Of a DNA stretch of 64,000 nt, positions 46,025-55,282 are shown piece after piece. Each line of letters begins with the position of its first letter. The first letter of the stretch is position 1. The notes under the pieces are model-generated. The model was not told where the DNA came from. It was given only the letters and a program-made list of their open reading frames with translations, and made no database searches. The stretch spans positions 107,719 to 171,718 of the forward strand of contig DASTXE010000002.1 of the NCBI GenBank assembly GCA_035765535.1, written 5' to 3'. The position numbers were made by a program, and so were the translations under genes. The DNA comes from Rickettsiales bacterium. GTDB lineage: Bacteria > Pseudomonadota > Alphaproteobacteria > Rickettsiales > JABCZZ01.

Positions 46025-46154
46025 AATATTCTATATATTAAGGCATTCTTCACACAATCTTCACAAATCCTAAATTGAAACAAAAAGGTTAATGGTCTAA
46101 TGTGATAGGGTACGCCATTTTTGTAAGTGTAAAAACGCTACGGAAAGGGGCTTC

Positions 46155-46176
46155 AGTGGATAGAGGTTTATCCACT
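46155..46176. other. Hairpin upstream of small membrane protein
   Basis: Eight-bp arms AGTGGATA/TATCCACT enclose a six-base loop, about 50 bp before the next start. A second pairing, TGACT with AGTCA (46200-46223), would fold around the AGGAG of the same gene's ribosome-binding site. The two could modulate translation; there is no T-tract for termination. Confidence 0.4.
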
Positions 46177-46226
46177 ACCACATTGCTGGAATGTTTTGCT
46201 GACTTGACCCCAGAAAGGAGTCAGGC

Positions 46227-46499
46227 GTGTCTACAAGAATGACACCGGCAGGTAAGTTTGTTTTAGTAGCTCTTGTCGGCGTGATTGGGCTCTTGCTTGT
46301 TGATGTTGGCCTATGGATGATGCCCTTGTGGGAACCCTTCGAGTTCATTCTTACCGGGGCTACCTTCATCGGAGCTGCGGGAATCGGATGGAAGCTAACG
46401 AAGTCCTCTCGTCAGGCCGTCCAGATCGCCGATTTGGAAAAGAGGGTGTTGAATCTGGAAGGAATCATACTACGTGCGAGTCGGCCTCGGCAACGCTGA
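46227..46499 (+). CDS. Small membrane protein with C-terminal coiled coil
   Basis: The 90-residue protein starts at GTG with AAAGGAGT upstream. Two transmembrane segments (LVALVGVIGLLLVDVGLWMM; FILTGATFIGAAGIGW) are followed by a ~30-residue segment with heptad spacing (QIADLEKRVLNLEGIILR) and a basic end. This layout resembles small inner-membrane scaffold proteins. It is convergent with the type I secretion operon but reads in the opposite direction, so no functional link is implied. Confidence 0.6.
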   Translation: MSTRMTPAGKFVLVALVGVIGLLLVDVGLWMMPLWEPFEFILTGATFIGAAGIGWKLTKSSRQAVQIADLEKRVLNLEGIILRASRPRQR

Positions 46500-46647
46500 T
46501 CTCCAGCTATAAAAGAACTTGCGGGGGTAGGAAACTACCGGTTCTTAGTATCCTGTTGCTTTGAAGTACGAAGAGTGCTTTTAAGCTTGGAGAGTTCCCG
46601 CACCCTAACACTCAATCCCAAAATTCAAAAATACTCACGTAGCGGCA

Positions 46648-48174
46648 TTACTGTTCCCTGAAAGCGTCATGCGTATGACGCCGCAGTGGGGAGAGTAGGT
46701 ACTGAATGATATGACGAGACCCAGTCTTAATTTCCACAGTGACAGCCATGCCGGGTTCAAGATTCACAAGCTGGCCATCCACAGGCATAGCGGTTTTATC
46801 CAGGCTGACGCGTGCGGCATAAAGCAATTCCTGCCCTGCGGGTTCGCTGCTGCTGTCACTGGCGCCGTTCGGTTGCTTCTTATCACCCGGAGGCTTTTCC
46901 TGCGTGATCGAATCCCGGGAAACGGATTCCACTTCGCCATGCAGTAACCCATATTCGGTAAAGTTGAACGTATCGATCTTGATTTCCGCTTTCTGTCCTG
47001 CATGGACGAAACCGATATCATGATTCTTCACCATCGCTTCAATTTCCAGATGACTCGTGGCGGGCACAATGGCAAGAAGCTGCTGGGCAGGCGTCACCAC
47101 CCCGCCGACTGTATGCACGACAAGCTGCTGCACGGTGCCGTCTACCGGAGCAGTGAGTGTCTGCAGGCGGTATTTCTGCGCGGCCTGCACAAGCTGCTGT
47201 TGCAGACTGTCAGCCTTCTGTTCTGCTTCTGCAAGGTCTTTCAATGTCGTATGACGGTATTCGGCTTCCGTCTGCTTGCGTTGTTCATGCAGTGCCGCGA
47301 CCGTAGCCTCTGCTTCTGCCAGTTTGCCCTGCTGCACCTGCAGGTCGCCCTGATGCTCGATCAGATCCTGCTTTGTGCTGAGTGCTTCAAGCTTGGAGCC
47401 GTAGCCTTTCTTGGCCAGGTAGTCGCGAGCGGCAGAACGCTTTTCCAGATAAGGAATACTGTCATGCAGTTTGGCAATAGTTGCTTTCACCGAATCTCGA
47501 TCTCCCTCATGCTGGGTAATCTGACGGTCAAGCCCATCCAGCTTGGCGCGGATTTCATCCAGCTGATTATGCAGCAGCGTTTCCTGCAATGTGATCTGGG
47601 CATCAGTTGCACCTTCAGGGGCAACAAAGCCGTCATCCTTTTTGCCGGATTCAAATGCTGCCGCGGCCTTGAGCCTTGCGACATCGAGCATGGCCTGCAT
47701 GGTTTCGCCTTTCAGGCGGTCGCGTTCCGCTTCGCTGATGGTCGTGTCGATCTCAATCAACACATCACCCGCTTTAACCTTCTGCCCGTCCTGCACATGG
47801 ATGGCGCGAATAACACCGCTATCCAGCGGCTGGATGAGTTTGATACGTCCAGTAGGAATAATTTTACCGGTGGCAGTCGCAATAATATCGACCGATCCGA
47901 AAATAGCCCATAACAGTGCGATGACGAAGAAAGAGATGATACTGCCCGCGACCATGCGCCCGGCCGGAGAGGGAGGGGTCTCGATAATTTCAAGCGCCGC
48001 CGGGAGGAACTCGGTTTTGTGCGATTTGGAGGTGGCAATATCCAACGCAGTCTCGGCCTTCTTGACCAGATGTTCCAGCCTGCGGGTTCCGTCTACAGCT
48101 TCCCAGCCTGCCTGCGCCTGTTCAGCGCCTTTACGAATCCATTTGGAGGGCAGATGTACTAATAGTTTTTTCAT
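46648..48174 (-). CDS. Type I secretion periplasmic adaptor (HlyD family)
   Basis: The 508-residue membrane fusion protein has one N-terminal transmembrane segment (VAGSIISFFVIALLWAIFGS, about residue 80) after a ~75-residue cytoplasmic part. The lipoyl half (IIPTGRIKLIQPLDSGVIRA), a long coiled-coil hairpin (~150-340, rich in Glu/Gln/Lys) and the second lipoyl/beta-barrel half with VDGTVQQLVVHTVGGVVTPA follow. The C-terminus has the family motif GMAVTVEIKTGSRHIIQYLL. It bridges the ABC exporter and the TolC-like channel. It is the last gene of the exporter operon, 2 bp after the ABC gene. Confidence 0.95.
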   Translation of the reverse strand: MKKLLVHLPSKWIRKGAEQAQAGWEAVDGTRRLEHLVKKAETALDIATSKSHKTEFLPAALEIIETPPSPAGRMVAGSIISFFVIALLWAIFGSVDIIATATGKIIPTGRIKLIQPLDSGVIRAIHVQDGQKVKAGDVLIEIDTTISEAERDRLKGETMQAMLDVARLKAAAAFESGKKDDGFVAPEGATDAQITLQETLLHNQLDEIRAKLDGLDRQITQHEGDRDSVKATIAKLHDSIPYLEKRSAARDYLAKKGYGSKLEALSTKQDLIEHQGDLQVQQGKLAEAEATVAALHEQRKQTEAEYRHTTLKDLAEAEQKADSLQQQLVQAAQKYRLQTLTAPVDGTVQQLVVHTVGGVVTPAQQLLAIVPATSHLEIEAMVKNHDIGFVHAGQKAEIKIDTFNFTEYGLLHGEVESVSRDSITQEKPPGDKKQPNGASDSSSEPAGQELLYAARVSLDKTAMPVDGQLVNLEPGMAVTVEIKTGSRHIIQYLLSPLRRHTHDAFREQ

Positions 48175-48176
48175 CG

Positions 48177-50297
48177 TTAACCTCCCTGCATGTTCCAGAG
48201 GGTGGCGTAGCGGCCATTCTGCGTAATCAGCCGGTCATGCGGGCCGTCCTCGACGATATGGCCTTTTTCAATCGTGATGATGCGGTCACAATGGCGCACG
48301 GCGGAAAGACGATGGGCGATGATGATGACCGTGCGTCCTTTGACGATATACTGCATGTTATGCTGGATGATGCGTTCGCTCTCATAATCCAGCGCGCTCG
48401 TCGCTTCGTCGAATATCAGGATGCGCGGGTTTGTCACCAGCGCGCGGGCAATGGCGATGCGCTGGCGCTGGCCGCCGGAAAGGCTGGCTCCGCGTTCGCC
48501 GACGGGAGTATCGTAGCCTTGTGGCAGTTCAAGAATGAATTCATGCGCGCCTGCGAGCTGCGCAGCTTGAACAACCTGCTCAATCGGCATGCCGGGATCG
48601 GCCAGCGCAATATTGTCGCGAATGGAGCGGTTGAACAGCATGTTTTCCTGCAGCACTACGCCGATCTGACGGCGCAGCCAGGAAACATCCACCATCGAAA
48701 GATCCACGCCGTCCACTAGCACGCGACCTTTCTCCGGCACATAAAGGCGCTGGGCCAGCTTCGCGAAAGTCGATTTGCCGGAGCCGGACGAACCTACAAT
48801 CCCCAGTACCTGTCCGGCCTGAATCGTCAGGTTCACATTATGCAGGATTTCCGGGCCGTCAAAACGGTAACGGAAACCGACATGCTCGAAACTGATCGTG
48901 CCTTTGATAGCGGGCAGGGCAGTGCGTCCGGGAGTAAAGAGTGGTTCCGGCGGTGCATTAAGAATATCGCCGAGTCGGTCGATAGAGATTTTTGCCTGAT
49001 GAAAATCCTGCCAGAGCTGCGCCAATCGCAATACCGGCTGTGCTACACGCCCTGCCAGCATGTTGAACGCGACAAGTTCACCGATGGTAAGATCCCCGGC
49101 AATCACGGCCTTGGCGCCGAAATAAAGTGTTGCGGCTGTTACGAGCTTGCTGACCAGCTGCACGCCCTGGCTCGCCCAGTTGCCGAGATTGAGCACGCGG
49201 AAACTTGCATGCACGTATCCGGCAATCTGTTCTTCCCATTTGCGCTGCATCTGCGGTTCCACTGCCGTAGCCTTCAGCGTTTCAATGCCGGTGATGCTTT
49301 CAACGAGGAACGCCTGGTTCTCTGCGCCGCGATTGAATTTTTCATCTAGGCGCTGGCGGAAAAGCGGCGTCGCACAGGCCGAGATCACAATATAAAACGG
49401 GAACGATGCGAGAACGAGAAAAGTCAGCCACAAAGAATACCACGCCATGACGGCGAGAAAGACGAAGGTGAAAAACACATCGATCACAAGCGTAAGGGCG
49501 GAACTGGTCAGGAAGTTACGGATGTTCTCAAGCTCGCGCACGCGCGCTACACTATCGCCTGCGCGGCGGGATTCAAAATAGGCAATCGGCAGCGCCACGA
49601 GATGGCGGAACAGGCGCGCGCCTAATTCAACATCAATACGGCTGGTCGTATGGGAAAATACATAAGTGCGCAGCGCCGTTAGTGCGCTTTCAAACAGTGA
49701 AATACCCACAAGGCCTATAACCAGAACGTCGAGTGTTTCCATGCCGCGATGCACCAGCACCTTGTCGATCACCACCTGGAAGAATAACGGTGAAATCAGG
49801 GCAAAAAGCTGCAGGAAGAATGAAGCAACCAATACCTCACTCAGCAAACGGCGGTATTTATGCATGGCCTGCAGGAACCAGGTTACATCGAATCGGCGCG
49901 CGAGTTCGGATAGGCCAGCGCGGCGTGCCATGAGAATCAGTATGCCGTTCCATTGCTCCTCGAATTGCTCGCGGGTAAGCAGCTGCGGTGCGCCGATGGC
50001 CGGATCGTGCACCAATGCACCGTCATCGGAAATTTTGGCTAAAATAACAAAGCTGCCGTCGCGGCGCTGGGCAATGACAGGAAGACTTAAATCGGCCAAC
50101 TCCTGCCATTGCGAGGTAATAGCACGTACCTTGAGTTTAAGTTCTTTCGCAGCGCGTACAAGGTCGGTCACACCGAGTGCCTTACCATATTGATGGATCA
50201 GATGTTCCGGCTCCACCGCGATCCCATGAAAGCGCAGCATCAACACCAGTGCGGCGATGGCGGTAGGGTGCTGGAGCTCAGTGGAATCTTCAGTCAT
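48177..50297 (-). CDS. Type I secretion ABC exporter with C39-like domain
   Basis: The 706-residue exporter has an N-terminal C39-peptidase-like domain (residues ~1-135) that lacks the catalytic cysteine: the motif region reads QHPTAIAALVLMLRFHG. It is therefore a chaperone-like domain as in HlyB, and substrates are not cleaved at a double-glycine leader. Six membrane helices follow (~150-430). The nucleotide-binding domain has Walker A VGSSGSGKSTFAKLA, signature LSGGQRQRIAIARAL and Walker B ILIFDEATSALD. It starts 3 bp after the TolC-like gene. RTX-type substrates with uncleaved C-terminal signals fit this class. Confidence 0.95.
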   Translation of the reverse strand: MTEDSTELQHPTAIAALVLMLRFHGIAVEPEHLIHQYGKALGVTDLVRAAKELKLKVRAITSQWQELADLSLPVIAQRRDGSFVILAKISDDGALVHDPAIGAPQLLTREQFEEQWNGILILMARRAGLSELARRFDVTWFLQAMHKYRRLLSEVLVASFFLQLFALISPLFFQVVIDKVLVHRGMETLDVLVIGLVGISLFESALTALRTYVFSHTTSRIDVELGARLFRHLVALPIAYFESRRAGDSVARVRELENIRNFLTSSALTLVIDVFFTFVFLAVMAWYSLWLTFLVLASFPFYIVISACATPLFRQRLDEKFNRGAENQAFLVESITGIETLKATAVEPQMQRKWEEQIAGYVHASFRVLNLGNWASQGVQLVSKLVTAATLYFGAKAVIAGDLTIGELVAFNMLAGRVAQPVLRLAQLWQDFHQAKISIDRLGDILNAPPEPLFTPGRTALPAIKGTISFEHVGFRYRFDGPEILHNVNLTIQAGQVLGIVGSSGSGKSTFAKLAQRLYVPEKGRVLVDGVDLSMVDVSWLRRQIGVVLQENMLFNRSIRDNIALADPGMPIEQVVQAAQLAGAHEFILELPQGYDTPVGERGASLSGGQRQRIAIARALVTNPRILIFDEATSALDYESERIIQHNMQYIVKGRTVIIIAHRLSAVRHCDRIITIEKGHIVEDGPHDRLITQNGRYATLWNMQGG

Positions 50298-50300
50298 AAA

Positions 50301-51698
50301 TTATTGCTCACCGGAAGTAGGAACCTGATACTGGGCATCATCCTTGCTGAACCCGATCCACTGGCCTTTAACATCGTTATAATGCGTTGCAGGATCATAA
50401 TAAGTAACCGGAAGCTTAAGCTGATCGGCCGTCAGTTCGCCGATAGCTGCACGAATTTGCACCATGGCAAGCTGTTCGTCATGCTGTGAGCGGGCGAGAT
50501 CGATTTTGGCATCGAGTAATTCCTGCTCGGCATTGAGCACGTCGAGCATTGTGCGTGTGCCGACCTTGGATTCGATCGTGACGCCTTTGAGTGCTTTGGT
50601 GTCAGCCGTGACTTCATTTCTATCGGCATCACTTGCCGTGCGTGCTGTGAGCAGGGACATCCAGCCGTTGCGGGCATCCTCTGTTGCTTTATGGCGCGCT
50701 TCGTCCAGCTCCATCTTGCGCTGCGTCAAAGTCTGTTCGGCTGCGCGGATACGCGAATAATCTTCTCCTGAACGGTAAAGCGGCATGGTAGCCTGCACCA
50801 TCACCTGGCTTGAATCCTCGCGGCCCGGAATCGTGCTGCTCTGTCCCCAGTCGCGGTCGCGACTGGCAACCAGATTCACTTCCGGCAACAGGCTGCCCTT
50901 GTTAAGTTTGACCTCCGCCTTTTCCTCCTCAACCGCGAATTCGGCACTGGTGACGCCCGGATTATGGGGGATTTTCTGGAGTGTATCTTCCAGTGTCGCA
51001 GGCAATGCCAATGCGGCGGGTTTATTGCTCAATGTGCCCGGCATATGGCCTATGAGCCGCTGGTAGCTGGCACGGTCTTCCTCCACGGAATTTTCGGCCT
51101 GCATGCGGCTGACTTCGCCGCGCGCAAGGCGGGCTTGCGCCTGTTGCACATCGGTCTGGGTAAGATCGCCATGCTGGTAACGCACCTGCGTTTCCGTAAG
51201 CTTATCCTTCAGCACCTGCACGTTGTCGCGCTGGGCGTCAAGAATCGCCTGATCGCGTACGAGATGCAGGAAGGTTGTGGCCGTATCGAGAAATAATTGC
51301 TGCTCAGCCTGCTGGAGCTTGGCACGACCTTCCATCACCTGCTGCTTGGCGGCTTCGGTTTCTTCAATCGTGCGGAAGCCGCGGAAAATCGGCTGGGTCA
51401 GTTTGACACCGCCTCCATGAGCCTCGCTGGCATAATGTCCGCTGCCGAATACATCCAGTCCCGGCACACGCTGCCAGGTTCTTCCGACATGCGCATTTGC
51501 GTCAATACTTGGGCGCCAGTGGCTCAGCGCCTGCGAGACCTGTTCATCCGTGGCCCGAAGAGCGGCACGCTGTGCCTGTAAGGACGGATTAAGTCCATAT
51601 GCATCCGCCCATGCACTTTCCAATGTTTCCACCGCACTGGCTGCAAGGGGACATACTGCCACTGCAACCGCCAACCACATTCCTAACTTACTCTGCAT
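50301..51698 (-). CDS. TolC-family outer-membrane channel
   Basis: The 465-residue protein (from ATG 51698) has a signal peptide ending in LAASA. Two repeats of the TolC type follow, each with long helices and the YNPSL/NxxL start (AYGLNPSLQAQRAALRATDE in the first). EARHKATEDARNGWMSLLTA is the helical region of the second. The frame can be extended to a TTG at 51710. First gene of the exporter operon, tightly joined to the ABC gene. It supplies the outer-membrane exit duct. Confidence 0.93.
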   Translation of the reverse strand: MQSKLGMWLAVAVAVCPLAASAVETLESAWADAYGLNPSLQAQRAALRATDEQVSQALSHWRPSIDANAHVGRTWQRVPGLDVFGSGHYASEAHGGGVKLTQPIFRGFRTIEETEAAKQQVMEGRAKLQQAEQQLFLDTATTFLHLVRDQAILDAQRDNVQVLKDKLTETQVRYQHGDLTQTDVQQAQARLARGEVSRMQAENSVEEDRASYQRLIGHMPGTLSNKPAALALPATLEDTLQKIPHNPGVTSAEFAVEEEKAEVKLNKGSLLPEVNLVASRDRDWGQSSTIPGREDSSQVMVQATMPLYRSGEDYSRIRAAEQTLTQRKMELDEARHKATEDARNGWMSLLTARTASDADRNEVTADTKALKGVTIESKVGTRTMLDVLNAEQELLDAKIDLARSQHDEQLAMVQIRAAIGELTADQLKLPVTYYDPATHYNDVKGQWIGFSKDDAQYQVPTSGEQ

Positions 51699-52022
51699 CC
51701 GGACACGCAACCTATAAATCTCGTAAACGCCTGATATTTTCTACCGGAGGACTATTAACATCAGTTAACGTTATGTACAGCAGATTTTGTGTTATTCGTG
51801 CTATAAAAAGACAAAAATACCTGTTGCCAATGTGCAAATGATACAATCAATCCTTTGGGGTGGTGCGTGTCTTTTTGGGAGGTTGTGTGGCGCGGAGGCA
51901 ACATAACATATTGATAAATATGTGTCTTGATTATGGGAGAAGAGGTTGGTAAACCAGTGGCAACAATAGTGCCGGACTCTTTCCGGGACTTCCCCATATA
52001 ACCTACTAATACTGGAAGCTTT
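51699..52022. promoter_or_regulatory. Divergent spacer between exporter operon and repeat-protein gene
   Basis: The 324-bp region separates the leftward exporter operon from the rightward 787-residue gene and must hold at least two promoters, which I cannot place with confidence. It is AT-rich near the left start, then GT-rich (51860-51895). A small hairpin CCGGA-CTCTT-TCCGG lies at 51972-51986, about 40 bp before the repeat-protein start. Confidence 0.4.
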
Positions 52023-54386
52023 ATGACACAGATTTTCAATGAATCCAATGCCGCCATTAACCTTGCTGCTAATGCCACGGCCAATATTACGGGCAATAAC
52101 AATACGGTGACCGGCAGCACCGGTGAAAATATTGCGGAATACGGCAATAATAATAACACGACAGTGGGCACGACCAGCACGGTCTATATGAACGGTTCCG
52201 GCAACGCCGTAACCGCAGGTGACGGGGACACGATCAATATTCTCGGCAACGGCCAGACCACGAATGCGGCTTTATTCGATACGATCAATATGTCAAACGG
52301 TCTCGTGAACACTTCCGGCAGTGTCTCGTTCAATGTCAACGGCGCGGGCAATTCGGTGAATGCATCAAACAACAACAACGTCAACGTGAACGGCGATAAC
52401 AACACAGTATATGCGGCTTCCATCACCGGCAGCACTATCGCGTTTGTGGGCGGTAAGAATAACACGGTGACCGCAGGCGTCGGCAATGTCATCACGATTG
52501 CTGGAAACGGCAAAACTACCACAGGCATGGATACGGTATATGCCAATAGCGATGTGATCAAACTGTTCGGCACATCGAGCGCGGCTATTTACGGCAACAG
52601 CGACACGATCACGGGAAGCCCGTTCGAGAATATTTATGTCAGCGGTAACGGCAACACGATTTCCGCATCGTCAGGCTCTACCGTTACTGTTAACGGCGGT
52701 TCAAATACCGTAACGGCTGCCAAGGGAGATATCGTGAATGTGTCCGGCAACTCGCAGGACGGCAGCAATGGCGGTGTCGACATCGTGAATATGTATAGCG
52801 GCACGGTTAACCTTGCTTCCGGTTCGGATGCAACGGTGAATGGCGGCAGCGACATAATCAATATGGCACTGTATGAAACGCTGCAGGTCACCGGCAAAGG
52901 CCACACGATCAATGGCGTAGACGGCAACACGATCAACATCTCGGGCAACGGCCAGACCACGACTGCGGGTGCGATTGATAATGTTAAGCTTGTCAATGGC
53001 ACGCTGAACATGAGTGATTCCAGCTCCGCAAGCCTGCAGGGGAATGAAAATACGATTAACCTGGGCAACCATGACGACCTGAATGTAAACGGTAACAATA
53101 ACACCGTGAAAGCGGGTGGCGTGACAGGCAGCAACATCGCGCTCATCAGCGGAACCAGCAATATTGTCACGGCAGGCGCGGGCAATAACATCAGCGTTGC
53201 AGGCGACGGCAAGACGACCAATTCGGATATCATGGATACGCTCTATGCCACCAGCGACAGGATCACCCTGGCGCAGACGGCAAGCGCTCTCATCTCCGGC
53301 AACGGCAATACCATCACTGGACAAGGTAATGACGATATTTTTGCCTATGGCAATAACAATGCCACCACAGCAGGAGCAAACAGCAACGTGTTTATGAGCG
53401 GTTTAGGCAATACTGTGCATGCCGCGAATGGCGACCATGTAACCATGCTTGGCAACGGTGCGAATGCTACCGCAGCCAATACCGACAACGCCTATCTTTC
53501 TGCGGGCACGCTCAATGTCGGAAATAGTTCCACGGTGAACCTGAGCGGCACGGGCGATACGGTGAATCTCGGCAGCCACGATATTGTTAACATTACCGGC
53601 AATGACAATAAGATCTTCGGCACTTCCGTCACCGGCAGCACGATTGTATTGAACGGCACGCATAACGCCATAAACGTGGCTCCCGGAAATGTGGTCGTCG
53701 TGGAAGGTGACGGGCAGGTGACTTCTGCATCTGTTATGGATTCAGTGTATACCTCAGGCTCTAATGTTAATGTGGCAGATAATGCAAGCGCCATCATCTC
53801 CGGTAACAACAATCTAATCAACGCAGCTACGCATGATAACCTGTATATCTATGGTAATAACGATACTGTAAATACGGGAAATAACAGCAATATATACATT
53901 AAAGGTACGGGAGAGATGGTGAAAGCCAGTAACCAGAGCACGATTACCCTTGCCGCCGGAGCTTCAGCAACCATAGGCGGTACAAACCTGACAGTGCAGG
54001 GTAATGGTAATCAATACCAGTTCGGCTATAATAATATACAGGAAACTATCATCAATGGTGTGTCAACCAATGCAGGTGCAAGCGGTGAACTGGATCTTAT
54101 AGGTATATCCAAAAACAACGTATGGTTTGAACGTGTGGGCAATAACCTGCAGTTGGATTTTATTAGTTCTACCGACCATGTAACGATTAAGAATTGGTAT
54201 GCCAACAGCTATTCTCAGCTAGGTAGTATTCATGCGGAGGACGGCGTTATTGACTCGCAGTTAGCAAAGCTTGTTCAGGCAATGGCAACCTACAGCGCCA
54301 ACCATGCAGGCTTCAACCCCACCACCGCCACTGCAATGCCGACCGACCCGACACTGCAAAGCACGCTCGCAGCAAGCTGGCATTGA
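52023..54386 (+). CDS. Type I-secreted repeat protein, RTX-like beta-strand repeats
   Basis: Of 787 residues, ~20-660 are short Asn/Gly/Thr-rich units such as AGDGDTINILGNGQTT, at most one Cys and few charges. The units resemble RTX nonapeptides (GGxGxDxUx), but the calcium-binding Asp is mostly Thr or Asn. A GNGxTT-like motif recurs at residues 75, 161, 242, 308, 394, 477 and 562, giving modules of about 85 residues and a super-repeat of about 233 residues. The C-terminus (~660-787) is different: NNLQLDFISSTDHVTIKNWY, a region like the haemolysin-related calcium-binding domain, then LAKLVQAMATYSANH and terminal LAASWH, typical of type I secretion signals. There is no N-terminal signal peptide. 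The adjacent exporter is the likely route out. A strong terminator follows. Confidence 0.85.
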   Translation: MTQIFNESNAAINLAANATANITGNNNTVTGSTGENIAEYGNNNNTTVGTTSTVYMNGSGNAVTAGDGDTINILGNGQTTNAALFDTINMSNGLVNTSGSVSFNVNGAGNSVNASNNNNVNVNGDNNTVYAASITGSTIAFVGGKNNTVTAGVGNVITIAGNGKTTTGMDTVYANSDVIKLFGTSSAAIYGNSDTITGSPFENIYVSGNGNTISASSGSTVTVNGGSNTVTAAKGDIVNVSGNSQDGSNGGVDIVNMYSGTVNLASGSDATVNGGSDIINMALYETLQVTGKGHTINGVDGNTINISGNGQTTTAGAIDNVKLVNGTLNMSDSSSASLQGNENTINLGNHDDLNVNGNNNTVKAGGVTGSNIALISGTSNIVTAGAGNNISVAGDGKTTNSDIMDTLYATSDRITLAQTASALISGNGNTITGQGNDDIFAYGNNNATTAGANSNVFMSGLGNTVHAANGDHVTMLGNGANATAANTDNAYLSAGTLNVGNSSTVNLSGTGDTVNLGSHDIVNITGNDNKIFGTSVTGSTIVLNGTHNAINVAPGNVVVVEGDGQVTSASVMDSVYTSGSNVNVADNASAIISGNNNLINAATHDNLYIYGNNDTVNTGNNSNIYIKGTGEMVKASNQSTITLAAGASATIGGTNLTVQGNGNQYQFGYNNIQETIINGVSTNAGASGELDLIGISKNNVWFERVGNNLQLDFISSTDHVTIKNWYANSYSQLGSIHAEDGVIDSQLAKLVQAMATYSANHAGFNPTTATAMPTDPTLQSTLAASWH

Positions 54387-54411
54387 GACTGAGTGATAGT
54401 TGTTACAGGGA

Positions 54412-54441
54412 AGGGCAGAATTCAATATTCTGCCCTTTTTG
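54412..54441 (+). terminator. Rho-independent terminator after repeat protein
   Basis: Eleven-bp arms AAGGGCAGAAT/ATTCTGCCCTT enclose TCAAT and are followed by TTT, 26 bp after the stop codon. It separates the 787-residue gene from the next transcript. The rest of the 301-bp gap is AT-rich; TTGCTG (54623) and TATACT (54644) form a weak promoter candidate for the next gene, with a short 15-bp spacer. Confidence 0.88.
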
Positions 54442-54687
54442 TATTTGAATCGAATAATAAGCCGTACCGATCTTTTGCCAACGTAATAGCGAATAAAGAA
54501 GATATTTATGCTTGATAAGAAGCATATTCTGATGTTAAAGGTCGGAGTACATAATTGGCACACATAAACGAACATCCAAAATATAGCAAAGTTTGAAAAA
54601 CGGCGCTCTATAAAGACACATCTTGCTGCATTTGGAGTATTATTATACTGCTCGCATTAATACAGAATTAAGTTTCATCGAGGAAAT

Positions 54688-55206
54688 ATGACGTTTGAAG
54701 TTATTAAGACCCCCCATCATGCTATTGTGGATAAAAGCAAGGGCATTACAATAGCGTTGGTACCACGTTCTGTAGGTGGAACAACTGGGGGGGAGCAGTT
54801 AGAGTATCGTACTTACCGTTTTAGCAAAGGGGATTTGCAGTTTCTCTTTAAGGTAGCTTTTATTGGAACTCGCATGGCGTTGCCGCAGCAAGAGAATGAT
54901 CCCGATAACGTTACCAAGCCAGGAGTTAATACCCTGTTCATTTTGGAAGATAGCTTGCAAAAGGGATTAACAGAAGGATTGGATAAGGCTCCGACCGATA
55001 AAGAGTATCAAGAAATTAAAGCACTTATTAAAGAAGCTTTTGATGTGCATGTGCAGGGTGCTAATGCCGAAAGTATAAAACCATATTGCTACCAAGTGTT
55101 GATCGATAAAAATATGGATAGCATTGCGAAGAAATATCCGAACCGAATGCCAAACTACGAGCACTGGGCAAAGGCTTACAATAAAACTATGCCAGAGGCT
55201 ATATAG
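54688..55206 (+). CDS. Unrecognised 172-residue protein between repeat proteins
   Basis: The ATG has GAGGAAAT just upstream. The protein starts MTFEVIKTPHHAIVDKSKGI and is globular in appearance, with mixed strands in the first half and helices in the second (YQEIKALIKEAFDVHVQGAN). It has no signal peptide, transmembrane segment or known motif. GC is visibly lower (about 43%) than in the flanking operons, as in the first 2 kb of the giant gene that starts 76 bp downstream. Position suggests an accessory, chaperone or protective partner of the giant protein, but nothing in the sequence proves it. Confidence 0.65.
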   Translation: MTFEVIKTPHHAIVDKSKGITIALVPRSVGGTTGGEQLEYRTYRFSKGDLQFLFKVAFIGTRMALPQQENDPDNVTKPGVNTLFILEDSLQKGLTEGLDKAPTDKEYQEIKALIKEAFDVHVQGANAESIKPYCYQVLIDKNMDSIAKKYPNRMPNYEHWAKAYNKTMPEAI

Positions 55207-55282
55207 CTACGAAGCAATTTTGCCGCGAAAGCTGGGCAAAATCTACAATTAAATCATAATCATGCACAAAAATTAGGGTTCT

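Noticed and set aside
52184..53324. Long antisense frames through the 787-residue gene
   Set aside because: They mirror the Asn/Gly/Thr repeat codons, giving Val/Leu/Pro-rich monotonous translations without ribosome-binding sites. The same occurs through 59700-63950.
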